NCBI RefSeq assembly: GCF_900108915.1
Contig: NZ_FNYH01000014.1
Coordinates: forward strand, 1 to 52,763
DNA: 52,763 nucleotides
Source: Allopseudospirillum japonicum
GTDB taxonomy: Bacteria; Pseudomonadota; Gammaproteobacteria; Pseudomonadales; Halomonadaceae
Reading direction: 5' to 3'
This document shows, piece after piece, positions 1 through 8,957 of this stretch (position 1 is its first letter; each line of letters starts with the position of its first letter). The position numbers and the translations under genes were made by a program. The notes under the pieces were generated by a model. The model worked only from the letters and a program-made list of their open reading frames with translations. It did not search any database and was not told where the DNA came from.

Positions 1-429
1 CAGAAGGTGGCGAAACTTCACGCCAAAATCTCCGATTGCCGGCAGGACAACTTGCACAAGCTGTCCCGCAGATTGATTAACGAGAACCAAGTGATCTGCG
101 TCGAATCCCTGAAAGTGAAAAACATGATCCGCAACCCGAAACTGAGCAAGGCCATTGCTGACGCTGGCTGGGGCGAGTTCGTGCGCCAGTTGGCGTACAA
201 GGCGGAATGGGCAGGGCGCTCACTGGTCGCCATTGACCCGTGGTTCCCCAGCTCCAAACGCTGTTCGGGTTGCGGACATACCGTATCGTCGCTGCCGTTG
301 TCGGTCAGGAAATGGCGCTGCCCCGAATGTGGCGCAGACCATGACCGCGACATTAACGCCGCGACCAACATTAAAGCCGCCGGGCTGGCGGTGTTAGCCC
401 TTGGAGAGAATCCGGGCTGGCGGTGTTAG
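1..429 (+). CDS. tnpB: TnpB (IS200/IS605 OrfB family), C-terminal part, 5' end outside window
   Basis: This is the last ~142 codons of an RNA-guided TnpB nuclease. Visible landmarks are the RuvC-II glutamate in V-I-C-V-E-S-L, a four-cysteine zinc ribbon (C-S-G-C and C-P-E-C) and the RuvC-III aspartate in D-H-D-R-D-I-N-A-A-T-N. The N-terminal part lies beyond the window edge. The C-terminus is altered: a perfect 32-bp tandem duplication shifts the frame, so the protein ends P-G-W-R-C. With one copy of the repeat it would read G-E-N-V-S-G-M-G-S-V and stop at a TGA near 484. The gene is clearly GC-richer than what follows, as expected for an imported element. No tnpA transposase is visible. Confidence 0.9.
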   Translation, partial: QKVAKLHAKISDCRQDNLHKLSRRLINENQVICVESLKVKNMIRNPKLSKAIADAGWGEFVRQLAYKAEWAGRSLVAIDPWFPSSKRCSGCGHTVSSLPLSVRKWRCPECGADHDRDINAATNIKAAGLAVLALGENPGWRC

Positions 430-443
430 CCCTTGGAGAGAAT
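380..443. repeat. Perfect 32-bp tandem duplication in the 3' end of tnpB
   Basis: Bases 380-411 and 412-443 are identical, unit beginning ccgggctggcggtgttag. Because 32 is not a multiple of three, the second copy is read out of frame and meets a stop at 427-429. In this family the tnpB 3' end also specifies the scaffold of the guide RNA, so the duplication would lengthen that RNA too. The repeat is seen directly; the effects are inferred. Confidence 0.9.
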
Positions 444-490
444 GTAAGTGGCATGGGGTCAGTCCCCGTGTCCTGTTCTCGATGAATTGG

Positions 491-523
491 GAATCCCCTT
501 CCTTTAGGGAGGGGAGCAGTCAA
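491..523 (+). mobile_element. Probable right end of the IS200/IS605-type element (hairpin plus TCAA)
   Basis: A GC-rich palindrome (cccc ttcct / aggga gggg, about 494-514) is followed by gcag and TCAA at 520-523. IS200/IS605 right ends usually carry a subterminal hairpin and often end in TCAA. If this is the boundary, the guide segment of the TnpB-associated RNA would start at 524. Bases 524-633 hold no gene that I can see. The exact end needs comparison with an empty site. Confidence 0.55.
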
Positions 524-633
524 CGGCTCAGTGCACTTAATTGACGCACGGCAAAGGCAAGGCATTGATAAAAGGCGCATACTCAAAGACAAGCAAGTTT
601 ATCCACAATGCTCCAACCCAATAGGTGCGCCTT

Positions 634-870
634 ATGTTAGAAAATCATAACCTTGTCAATGAATTTCCCGAATATCGCGACAAAATCCATGATCTTAAAA
701 TGGCAGATGCACATTTTGCGCGCTTATTTAACGAATATCATCAAGTAGACCGTGAAGTACACCGCATTGAAGTGGGTGCAGAAAATCCTTCCGATGTTTA
801 TACCGAAGATTTGAAAAAAAAGCGCCTGCTCTTGAAAGATCAGCTGTATGCCATTTTGCAAGATGCCTAG
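634..870 (+). CDS. YdcH family (DUF465) small protein
   Basis: A 78-residue, highly charged, mostly helical protein. The pattern H-x-x-F-x-x-L-x-x-x-Y-H-x-x-D-x-x-V-x-R-I-E near the centre and the closing L-K-K-K-R-L-L-L-K-D-Q-L-Y-A-I-L are typical of the YdcH/DUF465 family, whose role is not well defined. I place the start at ATG 634 because an AGGTG lies a few bases upstream. A GTG at 625 in the same frame would add three residues. The gene stands alone, with a strong terminator at 957-981. Confidence 0.85.
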   Translation: MLENHNLVNEFPEYRDKIHDLKMADAHFARLFNEYHQVDREVHRIEVGAENPSDVYTEDLKKKRLLLKDQLYAILQDA

Positions 871-956
871 CCATCGGGTGGGGGAGACATTCCCCTCCTT
901 CGGCAAAATAGATGCTAGGTAATCTGGCGGAAATTGCCTAGAATACTTAATAGACG

Positions 957-981
957 CAGGCTTTCGAGCCTGTATTTTTTT
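957..981 (+). terminator. Rho-independent terminator
   Basis: The stem caggc/gcctg (957-972) is closed by tttcga and followed by a run of T with one A (973-981). It probably ends transcription from ydcH. It lies just upstream of the rimB-like gene. Confidence 0.8.
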
Positions 982-1014
982 GTGCTCTTATTTTTGGCAC
1001 CGAGAGTTCAACGC

Positions 1015-1464
1015 ATGAGCAAACCTGTACTATTTCATTCCCAAAAAATTACTGTTGGCTGGAAAGAAGTCATTCGCTTTCCCGATCTGGGTATTCAAGT
1101 GCGTGCCAAAATTGATACAGGTGCGAAGACTTCCGCCTTACATGCAGTAGAAATTCAGGGTTTTGAGCATCAAGGCCAGCAGTGGGTACGTTTTACTTCT
1201 TTTAATGAGGAAGCTTTAGGCGATCCTGAAGTGAAATGCGAAGTCCCTGTGTATGATGTACGCCGTGTGCGTAGCTCTAACGGGCACGCACAGCAAAGAT
1301 ATGTGATTAAAACTCGGATGCAGCTTGGTGCCTTAGAACAAAAAATTCAGCTCACTTTAGTTGACCGCAGTAAGATGGACTACCCTATGTTATTAGGCCG
1401 TCGTGCTATGGAACACCATATTTTAGTGGCGCCTGGGGCGTCCTATTTGCACGGACAACCTTAA
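1015..1464 (+). CDS. RimB-like ATP-dependent zinc protease family (retropepsin-like) protein
   Basis: A 149-residue protein of the PF05618-type family, a retropepsin-like fold found beside rimK. The aspartate motif is [10 protein letters not shown] at residues 32-41 (Asp34). The C-terminal half carries [10 protein letters not shown]. In related systems this partner removes glutamate tails that RimK adds to ribosomal protein S6. Here the link rests on the family and on rimK lying 53 bp downstream in the same direction. The frame opens further upstream to 934, but that stretch spans a terminator, so ATG 1015 (M-S-K-P-V-L) is the likely start. The name zinc protease is historical; I see no HExxH. 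Confidence 0.85.
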   Translation: MSKPVLFHSQKITVGWKEVIRFPDLGIQVRAKIDTGAKTSALHAVEIQGFEHQGQQWVRFTSFNEEALGDPEVKCEVPVYDVRRVRSSNGHAQQRYVIKTRMQLGALEQKIQLTLVDRSKMDYPMLLGRRAMEHHILVAPGASYLHGQP

Positions 1465-1517
1465 AACGCCCTACGCCCCCTTTCCTTTTTTTCCTGATAT
1501 TTTTAAAAGGTGCTGCG

Positions 1518-2429
1518 ATGCATATCGCTATTTTGTCGCGTAATTCGTCTTTATATTCCACGCGGCGCTTAATTGAAGCAGCCGAACAAAAAGGACATAG
1601 CGTCAGGGTGATAGATACCTTACGCTGTTATATGAATATCGCTACCCATAAACCAACGATTCATTACAAAGGCACAGATTTAGAAGCCTTTGATGCGGTG
1701 ATTCCACGGATTGGCGCTTCTGTTACTTTTTACGGCTGTGCTGTTTTGCGTCAGTTTGAAATGATGGGGGTTTGTCCTCTGAATGAGTCTGTCGCCATTA
1801 CTCGATCACGCGATAAGCTGCGCTCTTTGCAATTATTATCCCGCAAAGGTATAGGGTTACCTGTGACAGGCTTTGCACATTCTCCAGATGATATTCCTGA
1901 TTTAATCACCATGGTTGGCGGCGCCCCTATGGTCATTAAGCTGCTTGAGGGCACGCAAGGTATTGGTGTGGTCTTAGCTGAAACCAATAAAGCGGCTGAA
2001 AGTGTGATTCAAGCGTTTATGGGCTTAAAAGCCAATATTATGGTGCAAGAATATATTCGCGAGGCAGGCGGCGCCGATATTCGTTGCTTTGTAATCGGTG
2101 ATAAGGTGGTGGCAGCAATGAAACGCCAAGCTGCAGCAGGTGAATTCCGTTCTAATTTGCATCGTGGTGGGAGTGCTTCTCTGATCAAAATTACGCCTGA
2201 AGAGCGTTCTACTGCAGTACGTGCTGCGCGTGCTATGGGCTTAAACGTTTGCGGCGTGGACTTATTACGCTCCAATCATGGGCCTGTCGTGATGGAAGTC
2301 AATTCTTCCCCAGGTTTGGAAGGGATTGAAAACGCCACAGGCAAAGATATTGCGGGTTTAATTATTAGTCATCTAGAAAAAATGGCTTTATCTTCAGCAA
2401 AAAGCACGCGCACGCTGGGCAAAGGTTAG
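1518..2429 (+). CDS. rimK: Ribosomal protein S6 L-glutamate ligase RimK (ATP-grasp)
   Basis: A 303-residue ATP-grasp ligase that adds glutamates to the C-terminus of ribosomal protein S6. It starts M-H-I-A-I-L-S-R and has S-R-D-K-L-R-S-L before the ATP-grasp core. The nucleotide loop appears as [11 protein letters not shown]. The C-terminal metal-binding segment is [14 protein letters not shown]. Length and motifs match the E. coli protein. The ATG at 1518 follows an AAAAGGTG. It pairs with the preceding rimB-like gene, suggesting a modify/demodify operon. Confidence 0.95.
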   Translation: MHIAILSRNSSLYSTRRLIEAAEQKGHSVRVIDTLRCYMNIATHKPTIHYKGTDLEAFDAVIPRIGASVTFYGCAVLRQFEMMGVCPLNESVAITRSRDKLRSLQLLSRKGIGLPVTGFAHSPDDIPDLITMVGGAPMVIKLLEGTQGIGVVLAETNKAAESVIQAFMGLKANIMVQEYIREAGGADIRCFVIGDKVVAAMKRQAAAGEFRSNLHRGGSASLIKITPEERSTAVRAARAMGLNVCGVDLLRSNHGPVVMEVNSSPGLEGIENATGKDIAGLIISHLEKMALSSAKSTRTLGKG

Positions 2430-2472
2430 CGAAAGTCATTGACAGGTGCTCAAAGATTTTCCCCTGTGATAG

Positions 2473-2493
2473 CTCCCCCTAAGATAGGGGGAG
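2473..2493 (+). terminator. Strong GC hairpin in the rimK-ubiE gap, possible terminator
   Basis: A perfect 9-bp stem ctcccccta/tagggggag with loop aga lies 44 bp after rimK. There is no T-run, so it may be a transcript-end structure or an IS605-like right-end relic. The gap also holds three copies of atcctgcgt (2562, 2602, 2663) ahead of ubiE. Confidence 0.4.
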
Positions 2494-2684
2494 GAGGGCA
2501 AAAGGGAAGTTTAACCTGATCTTGGGTCTTCTCGTTTGATCGGTTGTGCTACGCTTGCCCCATCCTGCGTGGCTGCACAAAATGAACAGCAGGCCAAATC
2601 CATCCTGCGTTCTGGCAAGCATTTGTATTATCATAGGGCAAATTTGCTTTTGTTCAGGAAATATCCTGCGTTATGAGGTTGCCC

Positions 2685-3470
2685 ATGTCTGATTCTAATC
2701 CGCATCTATCAACATCTGCCCAAAACGAATCCCACACCACGCATTTTGGTTATCAGCAAGTGGACGTGCACGAAAAACAAGCCAAGGTGGCAGAGGTTTT
2801 CCATTCTGTGGCAGCTAAATATGATTTGATGAATGATTTGATGTCGATGGGGATCCATCGTTTATGGAAGCGCTTCACTTTAGAAAAAAGCGGCGTGCGC
2901 AAAGGTCAGCGAGTCCTTGATATTGCCGGTGGTACAGGCGATTTGACGATGGCTTTCTCGCGCCGCGTGGGCCCAGATGGCCAAGTGATTTTGGCAGATA
3001 TCAACGCTTCCATGCTGCAGGTGGGGCGTGATCGTCTCACTGATAAAGGCTATGTGGGTAATGTGGAGTATGTGCAAGCCAATGCAGAGGTTCTGCCTTT
3101 CCCAGAGGCGCATTTTGACTGTGTTTCGATTGCGTTTGGTCTGCGTAATGTTACGGATAAAGATCGTGCACTGGGCGAGATGGCGCGGGTATTAAAGCCT
3201 GGAGGTCGTCTATTAGTCTTAGAGTTTTCTAAGCCGAATAACCCCTTGCTGAGTAAGGCCTATGACACTTATTCTTTCACTGCTTTACCTTTTATGGGGC
3301 GTCTAGTCACTCAAGATGCTGATAGTTATCGCTATCTTGCAGAATCTATCCGTATGCATCCTGATCAAGAAACCCTCAAGCAGATGATGCAAGATGCAGG
3401 CTTAGATCAGGTGCAATATTACAATATGACAGGGGGAATTGTTGCACTGCACAAGGGTATTAAGTTTTAA
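2685..3470 (+). CDS. ubiE: UbiE, ubiquinone/menaquinone C-methyltransferase
   Basis: A SAM-dependent C-methyltransferase of quinone synthesis. Diagnostic segments are [21 protein letters not shown] near residues 42-62, motif [11 protein letters not shown] at 77-86, F-G-L-R-N-V-T-D, and the late E-F-S-K-P. I take ATG 2685 as the start (261 residues) because GAGG sits five bases before it; an in-frame ATG at 2673 is possible. It is the first gene of ubiE-ubiJ-ubiB, the usual gammaproteobacterial order. Nearly all residues expected of the family are present. Confidence 0.95.
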   Translation: MSDSNPHLSTSAQNESHTTHFGYQQVDVHEKQAKVAEVFHSVAAKYDLMNDLMSMGIHRLWKRFTLEKSGVRKGQRVLDIAGGTGDLTMAFSRRVGPDGQVILADINASMLQVGRDRLTDKGYVGNVEYVQANAEVLPFPEAHFDCVSIAFGLRNVTDKDRALGEMARVLKPGGRLLVLEFSKPNNPLLSKAYDTYSFTALPFMGRLVTQDADSYRYLAESIRMHPDQETLKQMMQDAGLDQVQYYNMTGGIVALHKGIKF

Positions 3471-3507
3471 TCTTTGGATGCCGTCACAGCTGCCAAGGAG
3501 TTGTCTT

Positions 3508-4137
3508 ATGTCCCTACTGACCCATGCGCTTTTAGAAAGTGCACAGAACTTGCTGAACTGGGTGATTCAACAATCACCGAGTAGCCAAGCAGATCTGCAA
3601 AAATTACAGCATACACGTATTGCCTTGATTATCCCTGAGCGTGGTGCGCTTTGGATTGAAAGCAATGGCCAAGCACTTTATTTAAGTGCGGCGACTGTGT
3701 TGCATGCCGATGGGTTAGCAGCAGAAGCAGATACTTGGCTCGTTGCGACCCCAAGTGAGTTAATGCAATTATTGAGTGCGCAAGATCAACACGCGCACCT
3801 GCTTTCTGGTCATTTAGAAGTGGGTGGGGATATGCGCAAACTACAAATATTGCAAAAAGTGCTCACGCAAGCACCGATAGATTGGAATTTAACTTTTGTG
3901 CCTTTGCTCGGCAGTTTGCCAAGTCAAAAACTTGCCAATATCCATGAGGTGATACAAGCGCAATGGCGTGGCGATTTGCGTGCTTATCTACATGAGGAAA
4001 CTCGGCTAATTCCTGGCAAGCCTGAACATCTCAATGCACAAGATGAGCTACAAGCATTGCAGATGCGTCTAGAAAATTTGCGCATACGCCAGCAAGATTT
4101 ACAAACACGTGTACAAAATTTAAGCGCGTTGCGCTGA
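3508..4137 (+). CDS. ubiJ: UbiJ, ubiquinone biosynthesis accessory protein (SCP2-like)
   Basis: A 209-residue protein between ubiE and ubiB, the position and length of E. coli UbiJ. It has an SCP2-like sterol-carrier fold region (residues ~20-120, with L-S-G-H-L-E-V-G-G-D near 100) and a C-terminal helical tail ending in a leucine/glutamine-rich coiled coil (L-Q-M-R-L-E-N-L-R-I-R-Q-Q). UbiJ with UbiK scaffolds the soluble Ubi enzyme complex and binds isoprenoid lipids. The start is ATG 3508, behind an AAGGAG at 3495-3500; upstream in-frame starts would overlap ubiE. The call rests on context and architecture more than on single motifs. Confidence 0.88.
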   Translation: MSLLTHALLESAQNLLNWVIQQSPSSQADLQKLQHTRIALIIPERGALWIESNGQALYLSAATVLHADGLAAEADTWLVATPSELMQLLSAQDQHAHLLSGHLEVGGDMRKLQILQKVLTQAPIDWNLTFVPLLGSLPSQKLANIHEVIQAQWRGDLRAYLHEETRLIPGKPEHLNAQDELQALQMRLENLRIRQQDLQTRVQNLSALR

Positions 4138-4158
4138 TGGTATGGGGAGCTGGCTCAC

Positions 4159-5814
4159 TTGTCTCGTTTACATCGATTACTAAAAATTGCCCAAGTTGTT
4201 GCTCATCAACGCTTGGATACCTTAATTCCTATTGAGCGCCTGCCAGCACCTTGGCGGCCCTTATTAGGGCGCTTTTCTCCTATGCGTTTATTGCCAGAGA
4301 ACCACAAATCGCGTGGAGAGCGTTTGCGTCTTGCATTAGAAGAATTAGGGCCAATTTTTGTTAAATTTGGGCAAATGTTATCAACGCGGCGTGATTTATT
4401 ACCGCAAGATATTGCTGACGAGCTGAAAAAGCTGCAAGATCAAGTGCCTCCCTTTCCTGCTGAGCAGGCGCAAGCCCTGATAGAAGAAGCGCTCGGGCAA
4501 AATATTCATCAGGCATTTCAGGAATTTAGCTCCCAACCTATGGCCTCGGCATCCATTGCACAGGTACACGCTGCCCGCCTGCATTCTGGGGAAGAAGTCG
4601 TTGTTAAAGTAATACGACCGCATATTGATAAAATTATGCGTAAAGATATTGCTTTGCTTTATACCTTCGCCCGTATTTTATTAAAAGTTTGGCCAGATTC
4701 TAAACGCTTACATCCGGTTGAAGTAGTTGCAGATTATGAAGTCACTTTATTTGATGAACTAGATTTATTAAAAGAAGCCGCGAATACCTCGCAACTGAGA
4801 CGAAATTTTATTAATTCAGGCTTACTCTATGTTCCCAAAGTTTATTGGGAATATAGTCGCCGTAATGTGATGGTACAAGAGCGTATTTATGGCATTCCTA
4901 TTGCGCATTTAGATTTACTGCGTGCCCAAGGCACGAATATGCATAAATTAGCAGAGCGTGGTGTTGAAATTTTCTTCACGCAAGTTTTCCGTGATAATTT
5001 TTTCCATGCGGATATGCATCCAGGTAATATTTTTGTTGATTGCACAGACCCTAATAACCCTCAATATATTGGGATTGACTGTGGGATTGTGGGTAGCCTA
5101 AGTGTTGAAGATCAAAATTATTTAGCGCGTAATTTATTAGCTTTCTTCACGCAAGATTATTATGAAGTGGCACGTTTACATATAGAATCTGGCTGGGTGC
5201 ATGAAGATACCCGTGCCAATGAATTTGCTGCGGCAATTCGCGCAGTGTGTGAACCCATTTTTGAAAAACCTTTAAAAGATATTTCTTTTGGCCAAGTACT
5301 GATGGGGTTATTCCAAACAGCACGCCGTTTTAATATGGAAGTCCAGCCACAATTAGTTCTCTTACAAAAAACCTTACTGAATATTGAAGGTTTAGGACGT
5401 CAGTTATATCCTGATCTAGACCTATGGACAACAGCAAAGCCATATTTAGAAAATTGGATGAAAGCCAGAGTTGGCCCAAGAGGTGTTTGGCGCAAAGTGA
5501 AAACTAATTTCCCCGATTGGTTAGAACAAATGCCAGAATTACCTTTACTGGCCCATGATACTTTAGCCCAGCTTAAAAATTGGGAACAACATCAAATTCA
5601 GCAACAACAAGCATTAATTCAAGTTCAGCAAGAAATTCATCAGCAAAACGCACGCAGACGCGCGCGTTTATTAGGTTTATTAGTCTTGGGTTTGGCGAGC
5701 TATCTTATTGCCACAGATACCCCCGTAGACCTCTTATGGCAGCATATTGAACAACAAACTTGGCCGGTTTGGGGGTTAATCCTACTGGGTGGGTGGTTGC
5801 TTGTGAGGGGGTGA
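4159..5814 (+). CDS. ubiB: UbiB, atypical kinase of ubiquinone biosynthesis
   Basis: A 551-residue ADCK/ABC1-family protein. The family signature [12 protein letters not shown] is at residues 69-80, and the kinase-like core has [12 protein letters not shown] followed by I-D-C-G-I-V-G-S-L. The last ~50 residues contain two hydrophobic stretches that should anchor it in the inner membrane. UbiB is needed for aerobic ubiquinone synthesis, probably by extracting or presenting lipid precursors. The start is a TTG at 4159 preceded by GGGGAG; no good ATG fits the N-terminus. It ends four bases from the converging HAD gene. Confidence 0.95.
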   Translation: MSRLHRLLKIAQVVAHQRLDTLIPIERLPAPWRPLLGRFSPMRLLPENHKSRGERLRLALEELGPIFVKFGQMLSTRRDLLPQDIADELKKLQDQVPPFPAEQAQALIEEALGQNIHQAFQEFSSQPMASASIAQVHAARLHSGEEVVVKVIRPHIDKIMRKDIALLYTFARILLKVWPDSKRLHPVEVVADYEVTLFDELDLLKEAANTSQLRRNFINSGLLYVPKVYWEYSRRNVMVQERIYGIPIAHLDLLRAQGTNMHKLAERGVEIFFTQVFRDNFFHADMHPGNIFVDCTDPNNPQYIGIDCGIVGSLSVEDQNYLARNLLAFFTQDYYEVARLHIESGWVHEDTRANEFAAAIRAVCEPIFEKPLKDISFGQVLMGLFQTARRFNMEVQPQLVLLQKTLLNIEGLGRQLYPDLDLWTTAKPYLENWMKARVGPRGVWRKVKTNFPDWLEQMPELPLLAHDTLAQLKNWEQHQIQQQQALIQVQQEIHQQNARRRARLLGLLVLGLASYLIATDTPVDLLWQHIEQQTWPVWGLILLGGWLLVRG

Positions 5815-5817
5815 GGG

Positions 5818-6489
5818 TTAATCAAGGTTTACATTTAAAACCTCTGTCAGCGAGTCCAGCGTTTCTATATGAAACCTAGCATCATATCCTGGTTTTGCAA
5901 CTTGCTGACAGTACATCCCCCGATGAATTCTAACCGTAGTCACACCTAAAGGATTTAAATTAACAAAATCCTTAGCCGGATTATCACCAATATAAACCAT
6001 TTGTTGCCAAGTACAGGTCTCTCTTTTTTTAATGATTTCAAAGCAATAAGTGGATGGCTTGGCATGTTTTAAACCATATCTATGTGTGATCATGGTTTTT
6101 CGAAACCAAGGTTGAATATTTAGAGCTTCTATTTTGATTTGCTGAACGACTTTGTGCCCATCAGTTACTAAATAAAGCGGATATTGATTCGCTAGTTTTG
6201 GCAGAAGATTTTTTGCATCATTAGATAAACTAAGTGAAGGCAGATGATGCCGATAAATTCGCACACACTTTGATACAAGTGTGCAGCTCTCTTTATGATG
6301 ATGAGCTAACCATAAATTAAATATGCGTCCTCGCCCTTCTTTATTTAGAATATCCAACATAAAATAAAAAGATGCTCTTGCATCCCAGCCAAAAGCCGAC
6401 TCTCCATAGTCGGCTACAGCCTTTAAGCCACTCTCAACATAAGTACGCTCTTCATAAAGCGTATCATCTAAATCAAAAACTAGAATCAT
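5818..6489 (-). CDS. HAD-superfamily hydrolase
   Basis: A 223-residue HAD phosphatase-like protein. Motif I is D-L-D-D-T at residues 6-10, motif II the threonine in V-T-D-G, motif III the lysine in H-A-K-P-S, and motif IV G-D-N-P-A-K-D. A helical cap follows motif I, so it is a subfamily I HAD. It is the last gene of the glycosylation operon and its start overlaps the preceding gene by 17 bp, which suggests coupled translation. A sugar-phosphate phosphatase role in nonulosonate synthesis is plausible but unproven. Confidence 0.75.
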   Translation of the reverse strand: MILVFDLDDTLYEERTYVESGLKAVADYGESAFGWDARASFYFMLDILNKEGRGRIFNLWLAHHHKESCTLVSKCVRIYRHHLPSLSLSNDAKNLLPKLANQYPLYLVTDGHKVVQQIKIEALNIQPWFRKTMITHRYGLKHAKPSTYCFEIIKKRETCTWQQMVYIGDNPAKDFVNLNPLGVTTVRIHRGMYCQQVAKPGYDARFHIETLDSLTEVLNVNLD

Positions 6490-8389
6490 AAAGAAGAATA
6501 TCCTGAGGAACGCGGATTTGACGGGCTTCTTTATCAGAACGCAAGTAAGGTACTAAATCGAGGTTTTGATTATCCCATTCAAGTAATGTCCAGTACCAAA
6601 TATCTAAACCGACAGCAACAGAAGCCGTTGATGCGCCACCAAAACGTGCATTTAGTTCTATAATGTGTGGATTGCCTAATGAATCAATAATCACTTGCAA
6701 AACAACAGGGCCATGTAGAGGTAGGGCTTCAAGTAATTGAGTACATTGGGCTTCTAACCTAGTATCTCTAAAAGTGGTTGTCACGACTGACTCACCCTGA
6801 GCTACCTGATTTCGTTCACGTAATACCAAACCTTTCACTTTGCTTGTCTTGTCTAACCAAGCATCTACGCTGATTTCTTTGCCTTCAATAAAAGGTTGGT
6901 AAATAGGCTGAGCTAGCTTAGCTCCCCACTCTAGTGCAGCATCAAGAGTTTCAATATTTAGCCCGATTGAACGACTGCCTGCACCGTAACGCTCTTTTAC
7001 TACAAAAGGCCCTTTGCCTTGGGGATGTTCCCACGCAGGTATAATTGGAAAACCTTTGATCTCACCAAATTTTGCAAATGCTAATTTATCAAGGCTGGTG
7101 GTAATTGCCTCAGGCTCTGAAACAATGACTTGTATTCCTTCTTTTTCCAAGGCTTTCCGGTGTGTTGCCCAAAACTCTAATTCACCATCTCTAGTAGGAA
7201 TCACAAGCTCTATTTGATTTTCTTTAAGAAGATTTAAAATTTCTTCAAAGTTTTCCACAGATGTAGCAGGCAATAAAATTAATCCATCGCATACAAATTG
7301 CGCATGAGCATCTTTATTTATGTCGCCAGCATAAACAAGGATCTCCTTATCAAAACGATCCTTCGCCTCTAAAATAGATTTAATAAGTGGGATTTTTCTA
7401 GATGCGCTACTGATTAATATATTGCCATTTTGTTTTTTCTGCTCACAAATGAGCTGAGATTTTTCAAACTCAATGATTTCCGAAATGGCAGATTCTAACG
7501 TGTAAGCTGGCTCCCAACCGGCTATTTTTTCCTTAAATAAAGACATATCTGCACACGAAGCTTCATAGTCCATATCAATGTCATCAATTAAGTCTACCTC
7601 CAAATTTTGGAATCTTCTTTGGAGGATATCCACAACATCAGAAACCCTTCTAGACTTTCCTGTACCTAAATTGATAATACCATTGATATCAGGTGTTTGT
7701 GCAAGTCGCACTAGAGCAAATGCTGTATCTTTAGCATAGATGTAATCAAACATACCCTCTGGACGGAAGACAGTGATCTTTTCTTCTCGAAGGGCAGAGC
7801 GTATCCAACGAGAAATAACGTCTCTAGAATTGCATCCATATCCACGAAAAATTCTAGCACAAACAGATGTAAACTGAGCTGATTTAAAGCCATTTAAGAA
7901 ATTTAATTCTATTTCATGGGCCAACTTTGCCATACCAGTTAGGTTTCTTGGTGCGATCGGTGTGCTTTCTGATAAAAAAGTAGGAGTCAAAGCTGGTTTT
8001 TTGAAAATATATTTACTTGGATCATAAATTAGATAACTACTTGCAAATAAAACCTTCCTTAAAGTAGGGGTATCTTTAAAAATATCCATTAAATGATGAC
8101 TAAGCCTTACATTATTCCAAAAGTTCTTCTCCCAGAAATCATAATTTTCTGTACTTCTTTCAAATGTTGCTGCCAGATGAATAAATATTGTTGGTGAAAA
8201 ACCTTCTATCTCCGCATGCGATATATGGTTAAGATCTCCCTGCCTGTATCGAACTTTTTCTGAAAGATCTTTTGGTCTTTTTTTTAAATCACCAACAAAT
8301 ACTTCAGCACCAAGTTGAACTAAAATTCTTGTTAATTCAGTACCAATAACACCAGCACCACCGCTAATAAAAACTCTTTCATTTTTCAT
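6473..8389 (-). CDS. Fusion of an SDR nucleotide-sugar epimerase/dehydratase domain and an ATP-grasp ligase domain
   Basis: A 638-residue two-domain protein. Residues 1-~300 are an extended short-chain dehydrogenase fold: Rossmann motif G-G-A-G-V-I-G at 10-16 and S-S-Y-L-I-Y-D at 117-123. The usual catalytic Y-x-x-x-K reads T-G-M-A-K (Thr151, Lys155), so the Tyr is missing. Residues ~315-600 are CarB-like: a pre-ATP-grasp fold, then V-V-K-E-R-Y-G-A-G-S-R-S-I-G, E-G-K-E-I-S-V-D, and the metal-binding end I-I-E-L-N-A-R-F-G-G-A-S. The ligase half could join an acyl or amino-acid group to an amino sugar; this is inference from its place in the pse operon. ATG 8389 is preferred over 8401 because GGTG lies upstream. 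Confidence 0.8.
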   Translation of the reverse strand: MKNERVFISGGAGVIGTELTRILVQLGAEVFVGDLKKRPKDLSEKVRYRQGDLNHISHAEIEGFSPTIFIHLAATFERSTENYDFWEKNFWNNVRLSHHLMDIFKDTPTLRKVLFASSYLIYDPSKYIFKKPALTPTFLSESTPIAPRNLTGMAKLAHEIELNFLNGFKSAQFTSVCARIFRGYGCNSRDVISRWIRSALREEKITVFRPEGMFDYIYAKDTAFALVRLAQTPDINGIINLGTGKSRRVSDVVDILQRRFQNLEVDLIDDIDMDYEASCADMSLFKEKIAGWEPAYTLESAISEIIEFEKSQLICEQKKQNGNILISSASRKIPLIKSILEAKDRFDKEILVYAGDINKDAHAQFVCDGLILLPATSVENFEEILNLLKENQIELVIPTRDGELEFWATHRKALEKEGIQVIVSEPEAITTSLDKLAFAKFGEIKGFPIIPAWEHPQGKGPFVVKERYGAGSRSIGLNIETLDAALEWGAKLAQPIYQPFIEGKEISVDAWLDKTSKVKGLVLRERNQVAQGESVVTTTFRDTRLEAQCTQLLEALPLHGPVVLQVIIDSLGNPHIIELNARFGGASTASVAVGLDIWYWTLLEWDNQNLDLVPYLRSDKEARQIRVPQDILLYDSSF

Positions 8390-8951
8390 AAATAGCACCA
8401 TGTATTATGCTGTCGCAATATTTATTATTAAGAAGTATATGATTTCTCATAATTCCTTCTAATTCAAAACCGCAATTCTCCAATACATTTATGTGATCTT
8501 TTCTGAATGCATATGTTTCAGTGTAAAGGCGATTTATTTTTAGAGATAAAAAAGCGACCTCTTTTATAAGATTTAAATAGTTTGAAAAATATTTTCTATA
8601 AAGTACTTTATCTTTCGTAAGACAATCATTAAGGAGGAATGAAATCTCTGCCCTACGATGTTCCCAAGCAATATGGACTAATCCACCATAGCCGATACGC
8701 TTTTTCTTTTTAAAGAAAGTAAAAAGTATATTTTTAGGATAAGGTTCTTGCATTGATGGCCATACTTCATTGCTGAAATATGTTTTTTGTTGGTCTTGAG
8801 AGATTGGTGCTGGCTGTCTTAATACATCTAGCTGTGCATTACGCCATACTCTGATGTCTTCAATATCTTCCTCCTGAATAACCCTCAGCTTAAAATCTTT
8901 AGTAGAATATTCTTGCTTTGGCAGACAAAGATATGATTTAAAATCTTGCAT
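8379..8951 (-). CDS. GNAT family N-acetyltransferase (PseH candidate)
   Basis: A 190-residue RimJ/RimL-like acetyltransferase. It shows the early D-I-R-V-W-R-N-A-Q segment, the central strand I-G-Y-G-G-L-V-H-I, an E-I-S-F-L-L-N-D strand, and a C-terminal N-V-L-E-N-C-G-F-E-L-E-G. In the pseudaminic acid pathway PseH acetylates the 4-amino group of the UDP-sugar, and this is the only intact GNAT in the cluster. It is therefore the natural PseH candidate, but specificity cannot be read from sequence. It could instead install a different acyl group. It overlaps the downstream fusion gene by 11 bp. Confidence 0.75.
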   Translation of the reverse strand: MQDFKSYLCLPKQEYSTKDFKLRVIQEEDIEDIRVWRNAQLDVLRQPAPISQDQQKTYFSNEVWPSMQEPYPKNILFTFFKKKKRIGYGGLVHIAWEHRRAEISFLLNDCLTKDKVLYRKYFSNYLNLIKEVAFLSLKINRLYTETYAFRKDHINVLENCGFELEGIMRNHILLNNKYCDSIIHGAIYEK

Positions 8952-8957
8952 AGTGAA

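Noticed and set aside
934-1014. Upstream extension of the rimB-like frame by 27 codons
   Set aside because: It crosses an intrinsic terminator and has no family similarity; ATG 1015 gives the conserved start.
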